Assembly: GCF_000429665.1 (NCBI RefSeq) | Contig: NZ_AUCH01000008.1 | Location: 124,001-188,000, forward strand | Source: Azovibrio restrictus DSM 23866 | GTDB lineage: Bacteria > Pseudomonadota > Gammaproteobacteria > Burkholderiales > Rhodocyclaceae | Direction: 5' to 3' | Length of the DNA stretch: 64,000 nt | Shown: positions 22,494 to 31,960 of the stretch, piece by piece | Numbering within the stretch: the first letter of the stretch is position 1 | Layout of the letters: every line of letters starts with the position of its first letter | Position numbers and translations under genes: made by a program | Notes under the pieces: model-generated | Told to the model about the DNA's origin: nothing | The model's database searches: none | What the model saw: the letters and a program-made list of their open reading frames with translations, nothing else

Positions 22494-23819
22494 ATGGAAG
22501 TTGCCCTACTGCTGGTCCTGGTCATCCTCAATGGCCTGTTTGCCATGTCCGAAATCGCCCTGGTCACGGCCCGCAAGGCCAGGTTGCAGAAATACATCGA
22601 TGAGGGCGACACGGCGGCCAAGGCTGCCGTCAAGCTGGGGGAAGACCCCACCGCCTTCCTCTCCACCATCCAGATCGGCATCACCTCCATCGGCATCCTC
22701 AACGGTATCGTCGGTGAGGCCGCCCTGGCCCAGCCCTTTGCCCTCTGGCTACAGGGCCTGGGCGTAGACAGCGATGCCTCCGGCTACCTGGCCACCGGCC
22801 TGGTGGTGCTGACCATCACCTATTTTTCCATCGTGCTCGGGGAGCTGGTGCCCAAGCGCCTGGGCCAGTTGAGCCCGGAAGGCATTGCCCGTCTGGTGGC
22901 CCGGCCCATGACTTGGCTGGCCAGCATCTCCCGGCCCTTCGTGCGCCTGCTCTCCGGTTCCACCCACCTGGTGCTGCGGCTGATGGGGGTGCGTGACAAC
23001 GGCGCGCCCAAGGTCACGGAGGAGGAAATCCACGCCATGCTGGCCGAGGGGTCCGACGCAGGGGTCATCGAACGCCAGGAGCACCAGATGGTGCGCAACG
23101 TGTTCCGCCTGGACGACCGGCAGATCACCTCCCTGATGGTGCCCCGCAGCGAGCTGGTGTACCTGGACGTGAACGCCCCCTGGGATGAGAACCTGCGCAT
23201 CATCGAAACCTCCGAGCGCTCCCGCTTTCCCGTGGTGCGGGGCGGGCTGGACAACATTCTCGGGGTGATCAACGCCCGGCAGCTGCTCACCGCCAGTCTC
23301 CGGGGTCAGGTGCCGGATCTCACCCAGGGCCTGCAGTCCCCGGTCTATCTGCCCGAGAGCCTGACCGGCATGGAGCTGCTGGAGAACATCCGCGCCTCCG
23401 GGGTGCAGCTCACCTTCATCATCGATGAGTACGGCGAGGTCCAGGGCATCGTCACCCTGCAGGACGTGATGGAAGCCATCACCGGCGAATTCAAGCCCAA
23501 CCGGGCCGAGGATGCCTGGGCGGTGCAGCGGGAGGATGGCTCCTGGCTGCTGGATGGCCTGATCCCGGTGCCGGAGCTGAAGGACCGGCTCGATCTGAAA
23601 CATGTGCCGGAAGAGGAAAAGCAGCGCTACCACACCCTGAGCGGCATGCTGATGCTGCTCCTGGGCAAGGTGCCCCAGACGGCGGACAAGGTGGAATGGG
23701 CCGGCTGGTCCCTGGAAATCGTGGACATGGACGGCAAGCGCATCGATAAGGTGCTGGCGGCCCGCCTGCCTGAACCCGAAGACGAGCTTCCGGTGGAAGG
23801 GGAAACTCCGGCGGCCTGA
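22494..23819 (+). CDS. CNNM/CBS-pair/CorC_HlyC membrane protein (hemolysin C family)
   Basis: 441 residues. An N-terminal CNNM (DUF21) domain of about 190 residues has three to four membrane helices and the motifs SEIALVTARKARL, IGITSIGILNGIVGE and GELVPKRLG. Two CBS domains follow (LMVPRSELVYLD, VVRGGLDNILGVINAR, IIDEYGEVQGIVTLQDV), then a C-terminal CorC_HlyC transporter-associated domain. Relatives export Mg2+ or other divalent cations (MpfA, PaeA) or diamines. The neighbouring TerC gene, divergent from a shared 297-base gap, also belongs to a metal-homeostasis family. The pairing is suggestive only. Confidence 0.88.
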   Translation: MEVALLLVLVILNGLFAMSEIALVTARKARLQKYIDEGDTAAKAAVKLGEDPTAFLSTIQIGITSIGILNGIVGEAALAQPFALWLQGLGVDSDASGYLATGLVVLTITYFSIVLGELVPKRLGQLSPEGIARLVARPMTWLASISRPFVRLLSGSTHLVLRLMGVRDNGAPKVTEEEIHAMLAEGSDAGVIERQEHQMVRNVFRLDDRQITSLMVPRSELVYLDVNAPWDENLRIIETSERSRFPVVRGGLDNILGVINARQLLTASLRGQVPDLTQGLQSPVYLPESLTGMELLENIRASGVQLTFIIDEYGEVQGIVTLQDVMEAITGEFKPNRAEDAWAVQREDGSWLLDGLIPVPELKDRLDLKHVPEEEKQRYHTLSGMLMLLLGKVPQTADKVEWAGWSLEIVDMDGKRIDKVLAARLPEPEDELPVEGETPAA

Positions 23820-23834
23820 AGCCGCCGGCTGGCC

Positions 23835-24332
23835 TCAGGGGCGCAAGCCCCGCAGGCGTTCGATGAACCCGGCCAGGGCCGGGGGCGGCCAGTCGATGGC
23901 ATCCAGGAGGTTCTTGATAGCCAGGCCCAGTTCCGTGTCGCCCTCGATGGAGAGCTGGCGGTTGAAGAACAGGGTGTCCGGGTCCTCCTGGCGGGTGAGC
24001 AGCTTCAGGTAGGCGTGCAGTTCGCCCCGGAAGCAGACGTCCGCCGGGACCTTCTGCCAGAGGGGCTGGAACAGGCCGTTCCGGCAGGTGAACAGGGCCT
24101 CGGTGCCGCCATCTTCCACGGCCACCAGCAGGGTCCGGCCTTCGCACAGGCTGCGGGCCTCCTCCGGCAGCACGCCGAGCCTGGCCGCCGTGTTCAGGGC
24201 CAGGCAGAGGGACACTGCGTGGGGCCATTGGGGTAGGCGCTGGTTCATGGCCTTGAGCAGGCCGGGCAGGTGAAACTCGGGTACGGCGGGCAGTCTCAGG
24301 CCCGGAAGCCGGGCCGGCAGGGTGAAGGTCAT
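23835..24332 (-). CDS. ubiT: O2-independent ubiquinone biosynthesis accessory factor UbiT
   Basis: 165 residues with an SCP2-like sterol-carrier fold (VAVEDGGTEALFTC, CFRGELHAYLKLL, LSIEGDTELGLAIKNLLDAIDW). UbiT binds isoprenoid quinone intermediates and is required with UbiU and UbiV for ubiquinone synthesis without oxygen. The start overlaps the ubiV stop by four bases (ATGA), so translation is coupled. It ends 15 bases from the convergent CNNM gene. Confidence 0.9.
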   Translation of the reverse strand: MTFTLPARLPGLRLPAVPEFHLPGLLKAMNQRLPQWPHAVSLCLALNTAARLGVLPEEARSLCEGRTLLVAVEDGGTEALFTCRNGLFQPLWQKVPADVCFRGELHAYLKLLTRQEDPDTLFFNRQLSIEGDTELGLAIKNLLDAIDWPPPALAGFIERLRGLRP

Positions 24333-25240
24333 GGCTGGATTCCTTGGTTTTCAAGCTGGATGCCGGGCTTGCCGTGCCAGTAGCCGTCGCAGTAGCCGGC
24401 CGCACCGGCGAGGCTGTTCCAGTCGGGCTGGCTGGCCGGCGGCTGGCCCCGGCGGGCGGCGTCGAAGGCGGCGATGATGGCGCCCATGTCCCCTGGCTGG
24501 GGCGAGAGGCGGATGGCCTCGATGCCCAGCTCCACGAACTCGGGCACCTGGGCGAGCAGGTTGTAGGTCTGGGCCGACATGGTCTGGATGCCGTTGATGG
24601 TGAGGAAGGGCTGGCCCTCCCGGGTCTTCATCAGCAGGCCTTCCGGGTGTTCCAGGCAGCGGAACTGGCAGTCGTCCTTGTTCAGGTCGTAGTGGCGGGC
24701 AGTGAAGCAGCGGGCCGAGAAGGCCAGCGGCAGCTTGCCGAAGGCGAACACCTCGGTGGCGAGGCCGGCGGGCCGGCTCTGGTGCAGGCTGGCGATCATC
24801 TCCCGGGAAGCCTCCAGGGGCGGCACCCAGCCCACGGCACCCTGGCTGGCGAACCAGGCCAGGGTGGCTTCGTTGTAGATGTTCAGGTGCGGGCCGCAGA
24901 TGAAGGGTAGCTGCCGTTCCCGGGCCAGGCTGACGGCCCCCAGGTCGTTGGCTTCCACCGTGAGGCGGCCCTCGTCCAGCAGGCGGCGCAGGGCTTTCAG
25001 GTCCGATTCCGATTCCAGCAGGGCCTGGGCGGCCAGCACCACTTCCTTGCCGGCAGTGCTCAGGTCCCTGGCCAGGCCCAGCCAGTCGGCGGTACGCAGC
25101 TGCTGGCGGCGGGAGCAGACCACTTCTCCCAGGTAAATCCGCTCCAGGGCCGGGGTGTCGGCCATGACGGCGTAGAACTCCAGCACTTCGGCCTTGGGCC
25201 AGAACCAGAGCAGGGGTCCGAGGGAAAGTTTGGGGGTCAT
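24329..25240 (-). CDS. ubiV: O2-independent ubiquinone hydroxylase component UbiV (U32 family)
   Basis: 303 residues, U32 peptidase-like. The cysteines expected for the [4Fe-4S] cluster are in EVVCSRRQQ and ARCFTARHYDLNKDDCQFRC. The signature GPHLNIYNEATLAW is also present. With UbiU it forms a heterodimer that hydroxylates the quinone ring using prephenate rather than O2. It lies 105 bases behind ubiU and overlaps ubiT. The whole operon should be driven from the ANR-type promoter at 26392-26432. Confidence 0.92.
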   Translation of the reverse strand: MTPKLSLGPLLWFWPKAEVLEFYAVMADTPALERIYLGEVVCSRRQQLRTADWLGLARDLSTAGKEVVLAAQALLESESDLKALRRLLDEGRLTVEANDLGAVSLARERQLPFICGPHLNIYNEATLAWFASQGAVGWVPPLEASREMIASLHQSRPAGLATEVFAFGKLPLAFSARCFTARHYDLNKDDCQFRCLEHPEGLLMKTREGQPFLTINGIQTMSAQTYNLLAQVPEFVELGIEAIRLSPQPGDMGAIIAAFDAARRGQPPASQPDWNSLAGAAGYCDGYWHGKPGIQLENQGIQP

Positions 25241-25345
25241 ATCAGGCGCTTGCGGAAAAATGCAGGGTAGCGGCCCAGGCCGTGGCTGCAGACACGGAGA
25301 GGGCGGCGGGGGCGGAACGGGGCCGGGAGCATGGTGCGGCAGCTT

Positions 25346-26365
25346 CTAGCGCCAGGGTCGGTTGTAGGCGCCCAGGGTGGCCTGCTGGCCTTCCGAAACC
25401 TTGGCCAGATCGGCTTGCCAGGCAGGATTCACCCGGTAGCTGCTGCTGCCGGCCTGGTCCAGGGCAGCGCGCAGGGCCCGGGTCACCTGGGCCACATAGG
25501 TGGGGCTGCGCTGGCGGCCTTCCACCTTGATGGCGGCGACGCCGATCTTGAGGATCTGAGGCAGCACCTCGAGCACGTTGAGGCTGGTGGGTTCTTCCAG
25601 GGCGTAATAGGTGTCGCCGCGCACGTCGAAGCGGCCCTTGCACAGGGTCGGGTAGCCAGCGGATTCCTTGGGCGCGAAAGTGTCGATGAGGATGCCGTTC
25701 AGGCGGGCGTCCATGTGCTCGCCGGCGATTTCACCGGCCTGGGCGCCACGCTTTTCCCAGCGCACATATTTGGCCGGGGAGCAGGCGCCGACGGTGTTGG
25801 GCGATTCGCCGGTGGCGTAGGAGGAAAGCCAGCAGCGCCCCTCGTTCATGACGCAGAGGCTGCCGAAACCGAATACCTCCACTTCCACCTCGGTGTTGTT
25901 GATAACGTGCTCCACCTGGGCCAGGGTCAGCACCCGGGGCAGCACCACCCGGCGGATGCCGAACTCCCGACGGCAGAAATTCACGGCTTCGTAGTTGGTG
26001 GCGGAGCCCTGCACCGAGAGATGCAGGCGCAGTTCCGGATGCCGCTGCCGGGCGTAGGCGAGCAAGCCCACGTCGGCCAGGATCACCGCGTCCACGCCCA
26101 TTTCCGCCGCTGCGTCCACGGCCCGGTGCCACTCGGCGATGCGTCCGGGTTGGGGAAAGGTGTTGATGGCGATCAGCACCTGGCGGCCGCGCTGGTGGGC
26201 GTACTCGATGCCGCTGCCCAGGGCCTTGTCGTCGAAGTTGAGGCCGGCGAAGTTGCGGGCATTGGTGGCGTTCTTGAAGCCGGCGTAGACGGCGTCGGCG
26301 CCGTGGTCGATGGCGGTCTTCAGGGCCGGCAGGCTGCCGGCGGGACAGATCAGGTCCGGGGTCAT
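25346..26365 (-). CDS. ubiU: O2-independent ubiquinone hydroxylase component UbiU (U32 family)
   Basis: 339 residues beginning MTPDLICPAGSLPALKTAID, the U32 entry motif. The cluster cysteines appear in LCVMNEGRCWLSSY, GACSPAKYVRW and TLCKGRFDVRG. It is the first gene of ubiUVT; the heterodimer UbiU-UbiV carries out O2-independent ring hydroxylation. A perfect ANR/FNR-type palindrome sits at about -41 of the presumed transcription start, which fits anaerobic induction. Confidence 0.93.
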   Translation of the reverse strand: MTPDLICPAGSLPALKTAIDHGADAVYAGFKNATNARNFAGLNFDDKALGSGIEYAHQRGRQVLIAINTFPQPGRIAEWHRAVDAAAEMGVDAVILADVGLLAYARQRHPELRLHLSVQGSATNYEAVNFCRREFGIRRVVLPRVLTLAQVEHVINNTEVEVEVFGFGSLCVMNEGRCWLSSYATGESPNTVGACSPAKYVRWEKRGAQAGEIAGEHMDARLNGILIDTFAPKESAGYPTLCKGRFDVRGDTYYALEEPTSLNVLEVLPQILKIGVAAIKVEGRQRSPTYVAQVTRALRAALDQAGSSSYRVNPAWQADLAKVSEGQQATLGAYNRPWR

Positions 26366-26391
26366 GGCTGTGCCTTCGCGAGGAAGCGGCG

Positions 26392-26432
26392 AGTATAGCC
26401 AGGCGCCCCGCCCATGCCTTGACCTTGGTCAA
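26392..26432 (-). promoter_or_regulatory. ANR/FNR-dependent (class II) promoter of ubiUVT
   Basis: The perfect palindrome TTGACCTTGGTCAA (26419-26432) matches the ANR/FNR/DNR box TTGAC-N4-GTCAA. On the minus strand a TATACT -10 box lies at 26397-26392. The resulting transcription start near 26385 puts the centre of the box at about -41, the class II activator position, with a leader of about 20 bases before the ubiU ATG. Confidence 0.8.
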
Positions 26433-26447
26433 AGGCCCGGGACGGGG

Positions 26448-27419
26448 TCAGCGGGTGACGATGGTGGGGGCGTACCCCAGGGCGACGCGGATGCGCTGGG
26501 CCATGCGTTCGGCCTCGGCCCGGCTGGGGTAAGGGCCCAGGTGCAGGCGGTGGATGTTGCCGGCCCGGTGGATCTGGATGGGATCGCTGAGCCAGTCCAG
26601 GTCCCGGGTCAGGTGGTTCTTGAGATTTTCGGCATTTTCGGCGCTGGCGAAGGCGCCCAGCTGCAGGAAGATGCCCCGGGCCGGCAGTGCGGCGGGGGGG
26701 CTCTCCCGCTCCTCCTCCAGCAGGCGGCGGAACATGGTGTCCATGTCTTCGCTGTTGCGCGGGGCTTCAGCGCTGCGGGGCGGCGGGGTCACGGCGGCGT
26801 AGGTGGTGTTACCCATCTCCCCGGGGACGATGCTCTCGACGATCACCCGGCTGCTGCCCTGGCCGATATAGCCCAGCTTGTGGGCCGCGGTGTAGGACAG
26901 GTCGATGATGCGCTCGGCGTGGAAGGGGCCCCGGTCATTGACCCGCAGCACCACCGCCTTGCCGTTGGCGGGGTTGGTGACCCGCACGTAGGATGGCAGG
27001 GGCAGGGTGGGGTGGGCGGCGCTCATGGCGAACATGTCGTAGGACTCGCCGGTGGACGTCTTCTGCCCATGGAATTTCTTGCCATACCAGCTGGCGATAC
27101 CTTCCTGGCGGAAGGGGCGGACCTGGGTCTGGGGCACGTATTCCTTGCCCAGCACCACGTAGGGGCGGTTGGCCCACTTGTGCAGGGGTTCCCAGCGGGG
27201 CTCTGCGTCGGGAATCTGATCCAGGTTCTCGGGCACCCAGTCGGCGGGGCCGTCATCCTTGTAATAGCCGCCGCCCCGCTTGCCGGGCACCATCCGGACG
27301 CTGCCGCCGGCCTTGGCCTCGGAACGGCTGCCCGAGCTGGGCTGTTCGGGGGTGCTGCCGCAGGCAGCCAGCAGGAGCAGGAGGGGGAGAACCCCCAGAC
27401 GGTAGGGGAAAGCGCTCAT
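26448..27419 (-). CDS. rlpA: Septal ring lytic transglycosylase RlpA (lipoprotein)
   Basis: 323 residues from the ATG at 27419, giving a lipoprotein signal (LPLLLLLAACGS, lipobox LAAC). The double-psi beta-barrel domain has GIASWYGKKFHGQKTSTGES, DMFAMSAAHPTLPLPS and VNDRGPF, including the catalytic Glu/Asp/His residues of active RlpA. A C-terminal SPOR domain (LQLGAFASAENAENL) binds denuded septal glycan. It cleaves naked glycan strands. The start overlaps the rodA stop by four bases, so it is the last gene of the elongasome operon. Confidence 0.93.
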   Translation of the reverse strand: MSAFPYRLGVLPLLLLLAACGSTPEQPSSGSRSEAKAGGSVRMVPGKRGGGYYKDDGPADWVPENLDQIPDAEPRWEPLHKWANRPYVVLGKEYVPQTQVRPFRQEGIASWYGKKFHGQKTSTGESYDMFAMSAAHPTLPLPSYVRVTNPANGKAVVLRVNDRGPFHAERIIDLSYTAAHKLGYIGQGSSRVIVESIVPGEMGNTTYAAVTPPPRSAEAPRNSEDMDTMFRRLLEEERESPPAALPARGIFLQLGAFASAENAENLKNHLTRDLDWLSDPIQIHRAGNIHRLHLGPYPSRAEAERMAQRIRVALGYAPTIVTR

Positions 27420-28525
27420 TTCTTTACCAGCATCCGGTGGGTGTGGATGCTCATCAGCATGCCCACCCCCAGCATCAGGGTGACCAGGGCGGTGCCGCCG
27501 TAGCTGATGAAGGGCAGGGGCACGCCCACCACCGGCAGGATACCGGAAACCATGCCCATGTTCACGAAGGCGTAGATGAACAGCACCAGGGTGATGGAGC
27601 CGGCCAGCAACCGGGAGAACAGGGTGGGCGCGGCGGCCGCGATCATCAGGCCACGGCCGATCAGGAGGATGAACAGGAGCAGCAGGATGCCGTTGCCCAG
27701 CAGTCCCCACTCCTCGGAAAAGACGGCGAAGATGAAGTCCGTATGCTTTTCCGGAATGAATTCCAGGTGGGTCTGGGTGCCTTCCAGCCAGCCCTTGCCG
27801 AAGGGGCCGCCGGAGCCGATGGCGATGGTGGACTGGATGATGTGGTAGCCGGCGCCCAGGGGGTCTGAGCTGGGGTCCAGCAGGGTCAGGACCCGGCGCC
27901 GCTGGTAGTCGTGCAGCATGTTCCAGGCAAAGGGCAGGGCGGCGCCAGCAGCGGCGCCCAGGCCGAACATGATCTTCCAGGGCAGGCCGGCCAGGAAGAT
28001 CACGAAGAAGCCGGCCGCTCCCACCAGGAGCGAGGTGCCCAGGTCCGGCTGCTTGAGGATGAAGACGATGGGCAGGAGCAGGATGCCGGTGGCGATGGCA
28101 AAGTGCTTGAGCTTCAAGACCGACTCGTACTTGTGGAAGTACCAGGCCAGCATCAGGGGCATGGCGATCTTCATGATCTCCGAGGGCTGGATGCGGACGA
28201 AGCCCAGGGACAGCCAGCGCCGGGAACCATTGACCACGATGCCGAACAGGGCCACCCCCACCAGCAGCACCAGCCCGGTCAGGTAGAGGGGCACGGCAAA
28301 GCGCATCAGTTTCTGGGGCGGGGTCTGGGAAACGGCCACCATGATGCCCAGGGCCACGGCCATGTTCACCAGCTGGTTGTCCAGCTTGGCGAAGCCTCCG
28401 GAGGCCGTGGCCGAGTAGATGGTGAGCAGGCCGAACACCATCAGTACCAGGATCACCAGCAGCAGGGGAATGTCCAGATGGGCAAGGATCTGCCGGGCCC
28501 AGCGTTTAATCCTGTCCATGGCCAT
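27416..28525 (-). CDS. rodA: Rod-shape SEDS peptidoglycan glycosyltransferase RodA
   Basis: 369 residues, SEDS family with about ten membrane helices. Conserved regions include GSRRWLSLGFVRIQPSE, PDLGTSLL and the C-terminal LPFISYGGTALVTL. RodA polymerises glycan strands together with PBP2, encoded immediately upstream with a 20-base overlap. A second possible start (MDRIK) lies six bases inside. Confidence 0.95.
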   Translation of the reverse strand: MAMDRIKRWARQILAHLDIPLLLVILVLMVFGLLTIYSATASGGFAKLDNQLVNMAVALGIMVAVSQTPPQKLMRFAVPLYLTGLVLLVGVALFGIVVNGSRRWLSLGFVRIQPSEIMKIAMPLMLAWYFHKYESVLKLKHFAIATGILLLPIVFILKQPDLGTSLLVGAAGFFVIFLAGLPWKIMFGLGAAAGAALPFAWNMLHDYQRRRVLTLLDPSSDPLGAGYHIIQSTIAIGSGGPFGKGWLEGTQTHLEFIPEKHTDFIFAVFSEEWGLLGNGILLLLFILLIGRGLMIAAAAPTLFSRLLAGSITLVLFIYAFVNMGMVSGILPVVGVPLPFISYGGTALVTLMLGVGMLMSIHTHRMLVKK

Positions 28526-30428
28526 TCTCCAGGGCTTGTTGCGGGCCGTCCTCGGGGGCCTCCACCTCCGGGGCGGGGCCGCCGGGGAGTTTGCCGAGCA
28601 AGTAGTAGTCGAACACCTGGCGGGCGATGGGGGCGGCGGAGGCGGCGCCGAAGCCGCCGTTTTCCACCATCACCGCCACCACGATCCTGGGCTGTTCCAC
28701 CGGGGCGAAGGCCACGAACCAGGAGTGATCGCGCAGGCGCTCCTTCACCTGGCCGGCCACGTATTTCTGGCCCTTGAGGCTGAAGACCTGGGCGGTACCG
28801 GTCTTGCCGCCCGACTCGTAGGGGGCACCGGCAAAGGCCCGGGCGCCGGTACCTTCCTTGTTCACCCCGGCCATGGCCCGCTTGATGAAATCCACGTGTT
28901 CGGGCTTGAGGGCAACCTGCCGCACCGGCTGGGGCTCCACCTTGCGTTCCTCGCCGCTGGAAGGGTCCTGGATGGTGTTCACGATGTGGGGGCGGAACAC
29001 CCGGCCATAGTTGAGCACATTGGCCAGGGCGTGGGCCATCTGCAGGGTGGTGTAGGCGTTGTAGCCCTGGCCGATGCCCACGGAGATGGTTTCCCCGGCA
29101 TACCATTTCTGGTGCTCCCGCTTCTTGAAGCGGCGCTGCTTCCACTCCGGCGAGGGCAGCACGCCGGTGGCTTCTCCGGGGATGTCGATCTCGGTGCGGC
29201 TGCCCAGCCCCAGGCTGCCCATGAAGCGGGCGATGTTGTCGATGCCCATGTCGTTGGCCAGCTGGTAGTAGTAGGTGTTGCAGGAGACGACGATGGATTT
29301 CCACATGTCCACCATGCCGTGGCCGCCCACCTTGTCATCCATGAAACGGTGATTGCCGAAGTTGAAATAGCCCGGGTCGGCAATGGCCTGGGTGGTGGTG
29401 CGCTTGCCCTGGGTCAGGGCAGCCAGGGCCATCAGGGGCTTGAAGGTGGAACCCGGGGGGTGGGCGCTGTAGATGGCCCGGTTGAGCATGGGCTTGTCGG
29501 GGTTGTTGTTGAGCTCGTCCCAGTCATCGAAACGGATCCCGTCCACGAACAGGTTGGGGTCGAAGGCGGGGGCGGAAACCAGGGCCAGCACCGCGCCGTT
29601 ACTGGGGTCCAGGGCCACCAGGGAGCCCCGGCGGGTGCCGAAGGCCGCTTCGGCCACCTGCTGCAGCTTGGTATCCAGGGTCAGGGTCAGGTTGTTGCCG
29701 GGAATGGGAGGGGTGTGGGACAGGACCCGCACGGCGCGGCCGCCGGCATCCACTTCCACCTGCTCGTAGCCGGTGGTGCCGTGCAGTTCGAACTCGTAAT
29801 GCTGCTCCAGCCCGACCTTGCCGATATGCTCGGAACCCTTGTAATTGGCGGTGTGGCCGTTTTCCTCGATCCACTCCACGTCCTTGGCATTGATGCGGCT
29901 GATGTAGCCGATGGCGTGGGCCGCCAGGGTGCCTTCCGGATACTGGCGGAACAGCCGGGCCTTCACCTCGACCCCGGGGAAGCGGTAGCGGTTGGCGGCA
30001 AAGCGGGCGACCTCCTCGTCCGTGAGGCGGGTCCGGATGGGAATGGACTCGAAATTCTTCGACTCTTCCAGAAGCCGCTTGAAGCGGCGCCGGTCCTTGA
30101 CCTGGATTTCCACGATTTCCGCCAGGCCGTCTATGGTTTCCTCCAGCCCCAGCGTCTTGGCCGGGGTGATTTCCAGGGTGAAGGCGGAATAGTTGCGCGC
30201 CAGGATCACCCCGTTGCGGTCCACGATATTGCCCCGGTTGGGCACGATGGGCACCAGGGAGATGCGGTTGCTCTCGGCGCGGGTGGTGTAATACTCGTGC
30301 TGCAGCACCTGCAGGTAGAAGAAGCGGGCGAACAGCAGGGCGAACAGTAGCAGCACCCCGGCCCCGGCAATCAGGACGCGGCTGCGAAAGCGCTCCAGAT
30401 CCTGTTCGTTGTGGTGGAAGTCGCCCAT
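28506..30428 (-). CDS. mrdA: Penicillin-binding protein 2 (MrdA)
   Basis: 640 residues: N-terminal membrane anchor (VLIAGAGVLLLFALLFARFF), pedestal/dimerisation domain, and transpeptidase domain. Active-site motifs are SxxK in PPGSTFKPLMALA, SxN in VSCNTYYY and KTG in GGKTGTAQVF. It is the monofunctional DD-transpeptidase of the elongasome and partner of RodA. It lies between mreD (14 bases upstream) and rodA (overlapping). Confidence 0.95.
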   Translation of the reverse strand: MGDFHHNEQDLERFRSRVLIAGAGVLLLFALLFARFFYLQVLQHEYYTTRAESNRISLVPIVPNRGNIVDRNGVILARNYSAFTLEITPAKTLGLEETIDGLAEIVEIQVKDRRRFKRLLEESKNFESIPIRTRLTDEEVARFAANRYRFPGVEVKARLFRQYPEGTLAAHAIGYISRINAKDVEWIEENGHTANYKGSEHIGKVGLEQHYEFELHGTTGYEQVEVDAGGRAVRVLSHTPPIPGNNLTLTLDTKLQQVAEAAFGTRRGSLVALDPSNGAVLALVSAPAFDPNLFVDGIRFDDWDELNNNPDKPMLNRAIYSAHPPGSTFKPLMALAALTQGKRTTTQAIADPGYFNFGNHRFMDDKVGGHGMVDMWKSIVVSCNTYYYQLANDMGIDNIARFMGSLGLGSRTEIDIPGEATGVLPSPEWKQRRFKKREHQKWYAGETISVGIGQGYNAYTTLQMAHALANVLNYGRVFRPHIVNTIQDPSSGEERKVEPQPVRQVALKPEHVDFIKRAMAGVNKEGTGARAFAGAPYESGGKTGTAQVFSLKGQKYVAGQVKERLRDHSWFVAFAPVEQPRIVVAVMVENGGFGAASAAPIARQVFDYYLLGKLPGGPAPEVEAPEDGPQQALENGHGQD

Positions 30429-30442
30429 GGCCAGTCAGCCGC

Positions 30443-30964
30443 TCAGATGGGGCGGTTCTCGTCCCGCTCCACGGGCCGGTACTGGGGCGCCAGCAGCAAC
30501 AGGGTGATGGGGGCCCAGAGCAGGGTGGTCACCAGGGGGGAGAGCAGGAATTCCCAGCCCGGGAAATCGCCGCCCGCCATCATGCGGATCAGAAGCTGGA
30601 TGCCCTGGGCCAGGACGAACAGGGGCAGCACGTGCAGGGCCTGGAGGCTGAGGGGGAACCAGAGCATGCGCCGGGAGAGGCTGGTGGCGCCATAGCTGAG
30701 CAGCACGTAGGCCAGGGCATGCTGTCCCAGGGCGGCCCCGTCGGCCACGTCCATGGCCAGCCCCAGGACGAAGGCCCAGCCCATGCTGACCTTGCGCCAT
30801 TCCCGCACGCTCCAGAAGCAGAGGACCAGCATCACCCAGTCGGGCATGGCGGGCCACTGGCGCGTGGGCAGCATGTTCAGGAGCAGGGCCAGGAACAGGC
30901 TCAGGACGATGAACCAGGGGCGGACTGGCTGCAGGATGCGGGAGGATTTGTGGCTGGCTTGCAT
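30443..30964 (-). CDS. mreD: Rod shape-determining protein MreD
   Basis: 173 residues, five to six membrane helices, with the MreD pattern WAFVLGLAMDVADGAALGQHAL. It is an inner-membrane component of the elongasome. It starts two bases after the mreC stop and lies 14 bases before mrdA. Confidence 0.92.
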   Translation of the reverse strand: MQASHKSSRILQPVRPWFIVLSLFLALLLNMLPTRQWPAMPDWVMLVLCFWSVREWRKVSMGWAFVLGLAMDVADGAALGQHALAYVLLSYGATSLSRRMLWFPLSLQALHVLPLFVLAQGIQLLIRMMAGGDFPGWEFLLSPLVTTLLWAPITLLLLAPQYRPVERDENRPI

Positions 30965-30966
30965 GC

Positions 30967-31881
30967 TCAGTTTCCGGCGCGGGCGGGTTTGGCGGCAGGT
31001 TTGCCGCTTTCGGCTTCCGGTGCCGGGGGCCGGGGGGGCAGGGGCTCACGGGGGTGCAGGACCATCACCACGGTATGACTTTCCACGGCGGCGAGGGGGG
31101 CAGCGATGATGCGCGCAAAGGCATAGGCGCTGTCACGCTCCACGTGGATCACCTTGGCCACGGGGAAGCCGGGCAGGTAAACCCCGTCCAGGCCGGAGGT
31201 CACCAGCATGTCGCCCACCTGCACGTCCGCATTGGCGGGAATGTACTTGAGTTCCACCTGGCCATTGCCCAGGCCGAAGGTCACCGAGCGTTGTCCCGTG
31301 CGCTGCACCTGCACGGGTACGGCCTGGTTCTTGTCGGTTACCAGGGTGACCTCGGCGCTGAAGGGGAACACCCGGGTGATCTGGCCGATGATGCCGCCCT
31401 CGTCGATGACTGGCTGTCCGGGGATCAGGCCTTGCTGCTGGCCCTTGTCCAGATATACCCGGCGGGCAAAGGGGTCCCGGGCGGTGTAGAGGATACGGGC
31501 GGCCTGGCCGGCGGCCTTTTCCCGGCTCTGCAGGGCCAGCAGCTGGCGCAGGCGCTCGTTCTCGGCCTCCAGCTGTTCCAGGCGCAGCAGGGTTGGGGCG
31601 GCGGCCAGCTGGGCTGCCTGCAGGGAACGGTTCTCCTCCTGCACGCTTTCCAGGGTGAGGAAGTAGTCGGACCCTTCGGTGAGCATCCGTACCGGCGCCT
31701 GGGCCAGGCGCTGCAGGGGGTCGGTGCTCAGGGAAATGGCCTGGCGCACGATATCCAGGGCGTGGAAGCGCAGGTCCAGGACGAACAGGGCGATGGAAAA
31801 GGCGACGTAGAAGCTCAGCAGCGCCAGGGGGGCTGGTCCGCGCTTGAAAAACGGGGGGGGAGCGTGGTCGAGGACGGCCAC
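30967..31881 (-). CDS. mreC: Rod shape-determining protein MreC
   Basis: 304 residues: one N-terminal membrane helix (LALLSFYVAFSIALFVLDL), a coiled coil (about 75-115), then the paired beta-barrel domains (VIDEGGIIGQITRVFP, LKYIPANADVQVGDMLVTSG, FPVAKVIHVERD). A proline-rich tail ends the protein. It links MreB to periplasmic PBPs. mreB lies 79 bases upstream. Confidence 0.93.
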   Translation of the reverse strand: MAVLDHAPPPFFKRGPAPLALLSFYVAFSIALFVLDLRFHALDIVRQAISLSTDPLQRLAQAPVRMLTEGSDYFLTLESVQEENRSLQAAQLAAAPTLLRLEQLEAENERLRQLLALQSREKAAGQAARILYTARDPFARRVYLDKGQQQGLIPGQPVIDEGGIIGQITRVFPFSAEVTLVTDKNQAVPVQVQRTGQRSVTFGLGNGQVELKYIPANADVQVGDMLVTSGLDGVYLPGFPVAKVIHVERDSAYAFARIIAAPLAAVESHTVVMVLHPREPLPPRPPAPEAESGKPAAKPARAGN

Positions 31882-31960
31882 GATGTCTCAATCCGGTCGG
31901 CTGTAAACGGAAAGCTGCCGGGCGGACAGTGCTGCCGTCGCCCGGTGCCGCTTCATGAAC

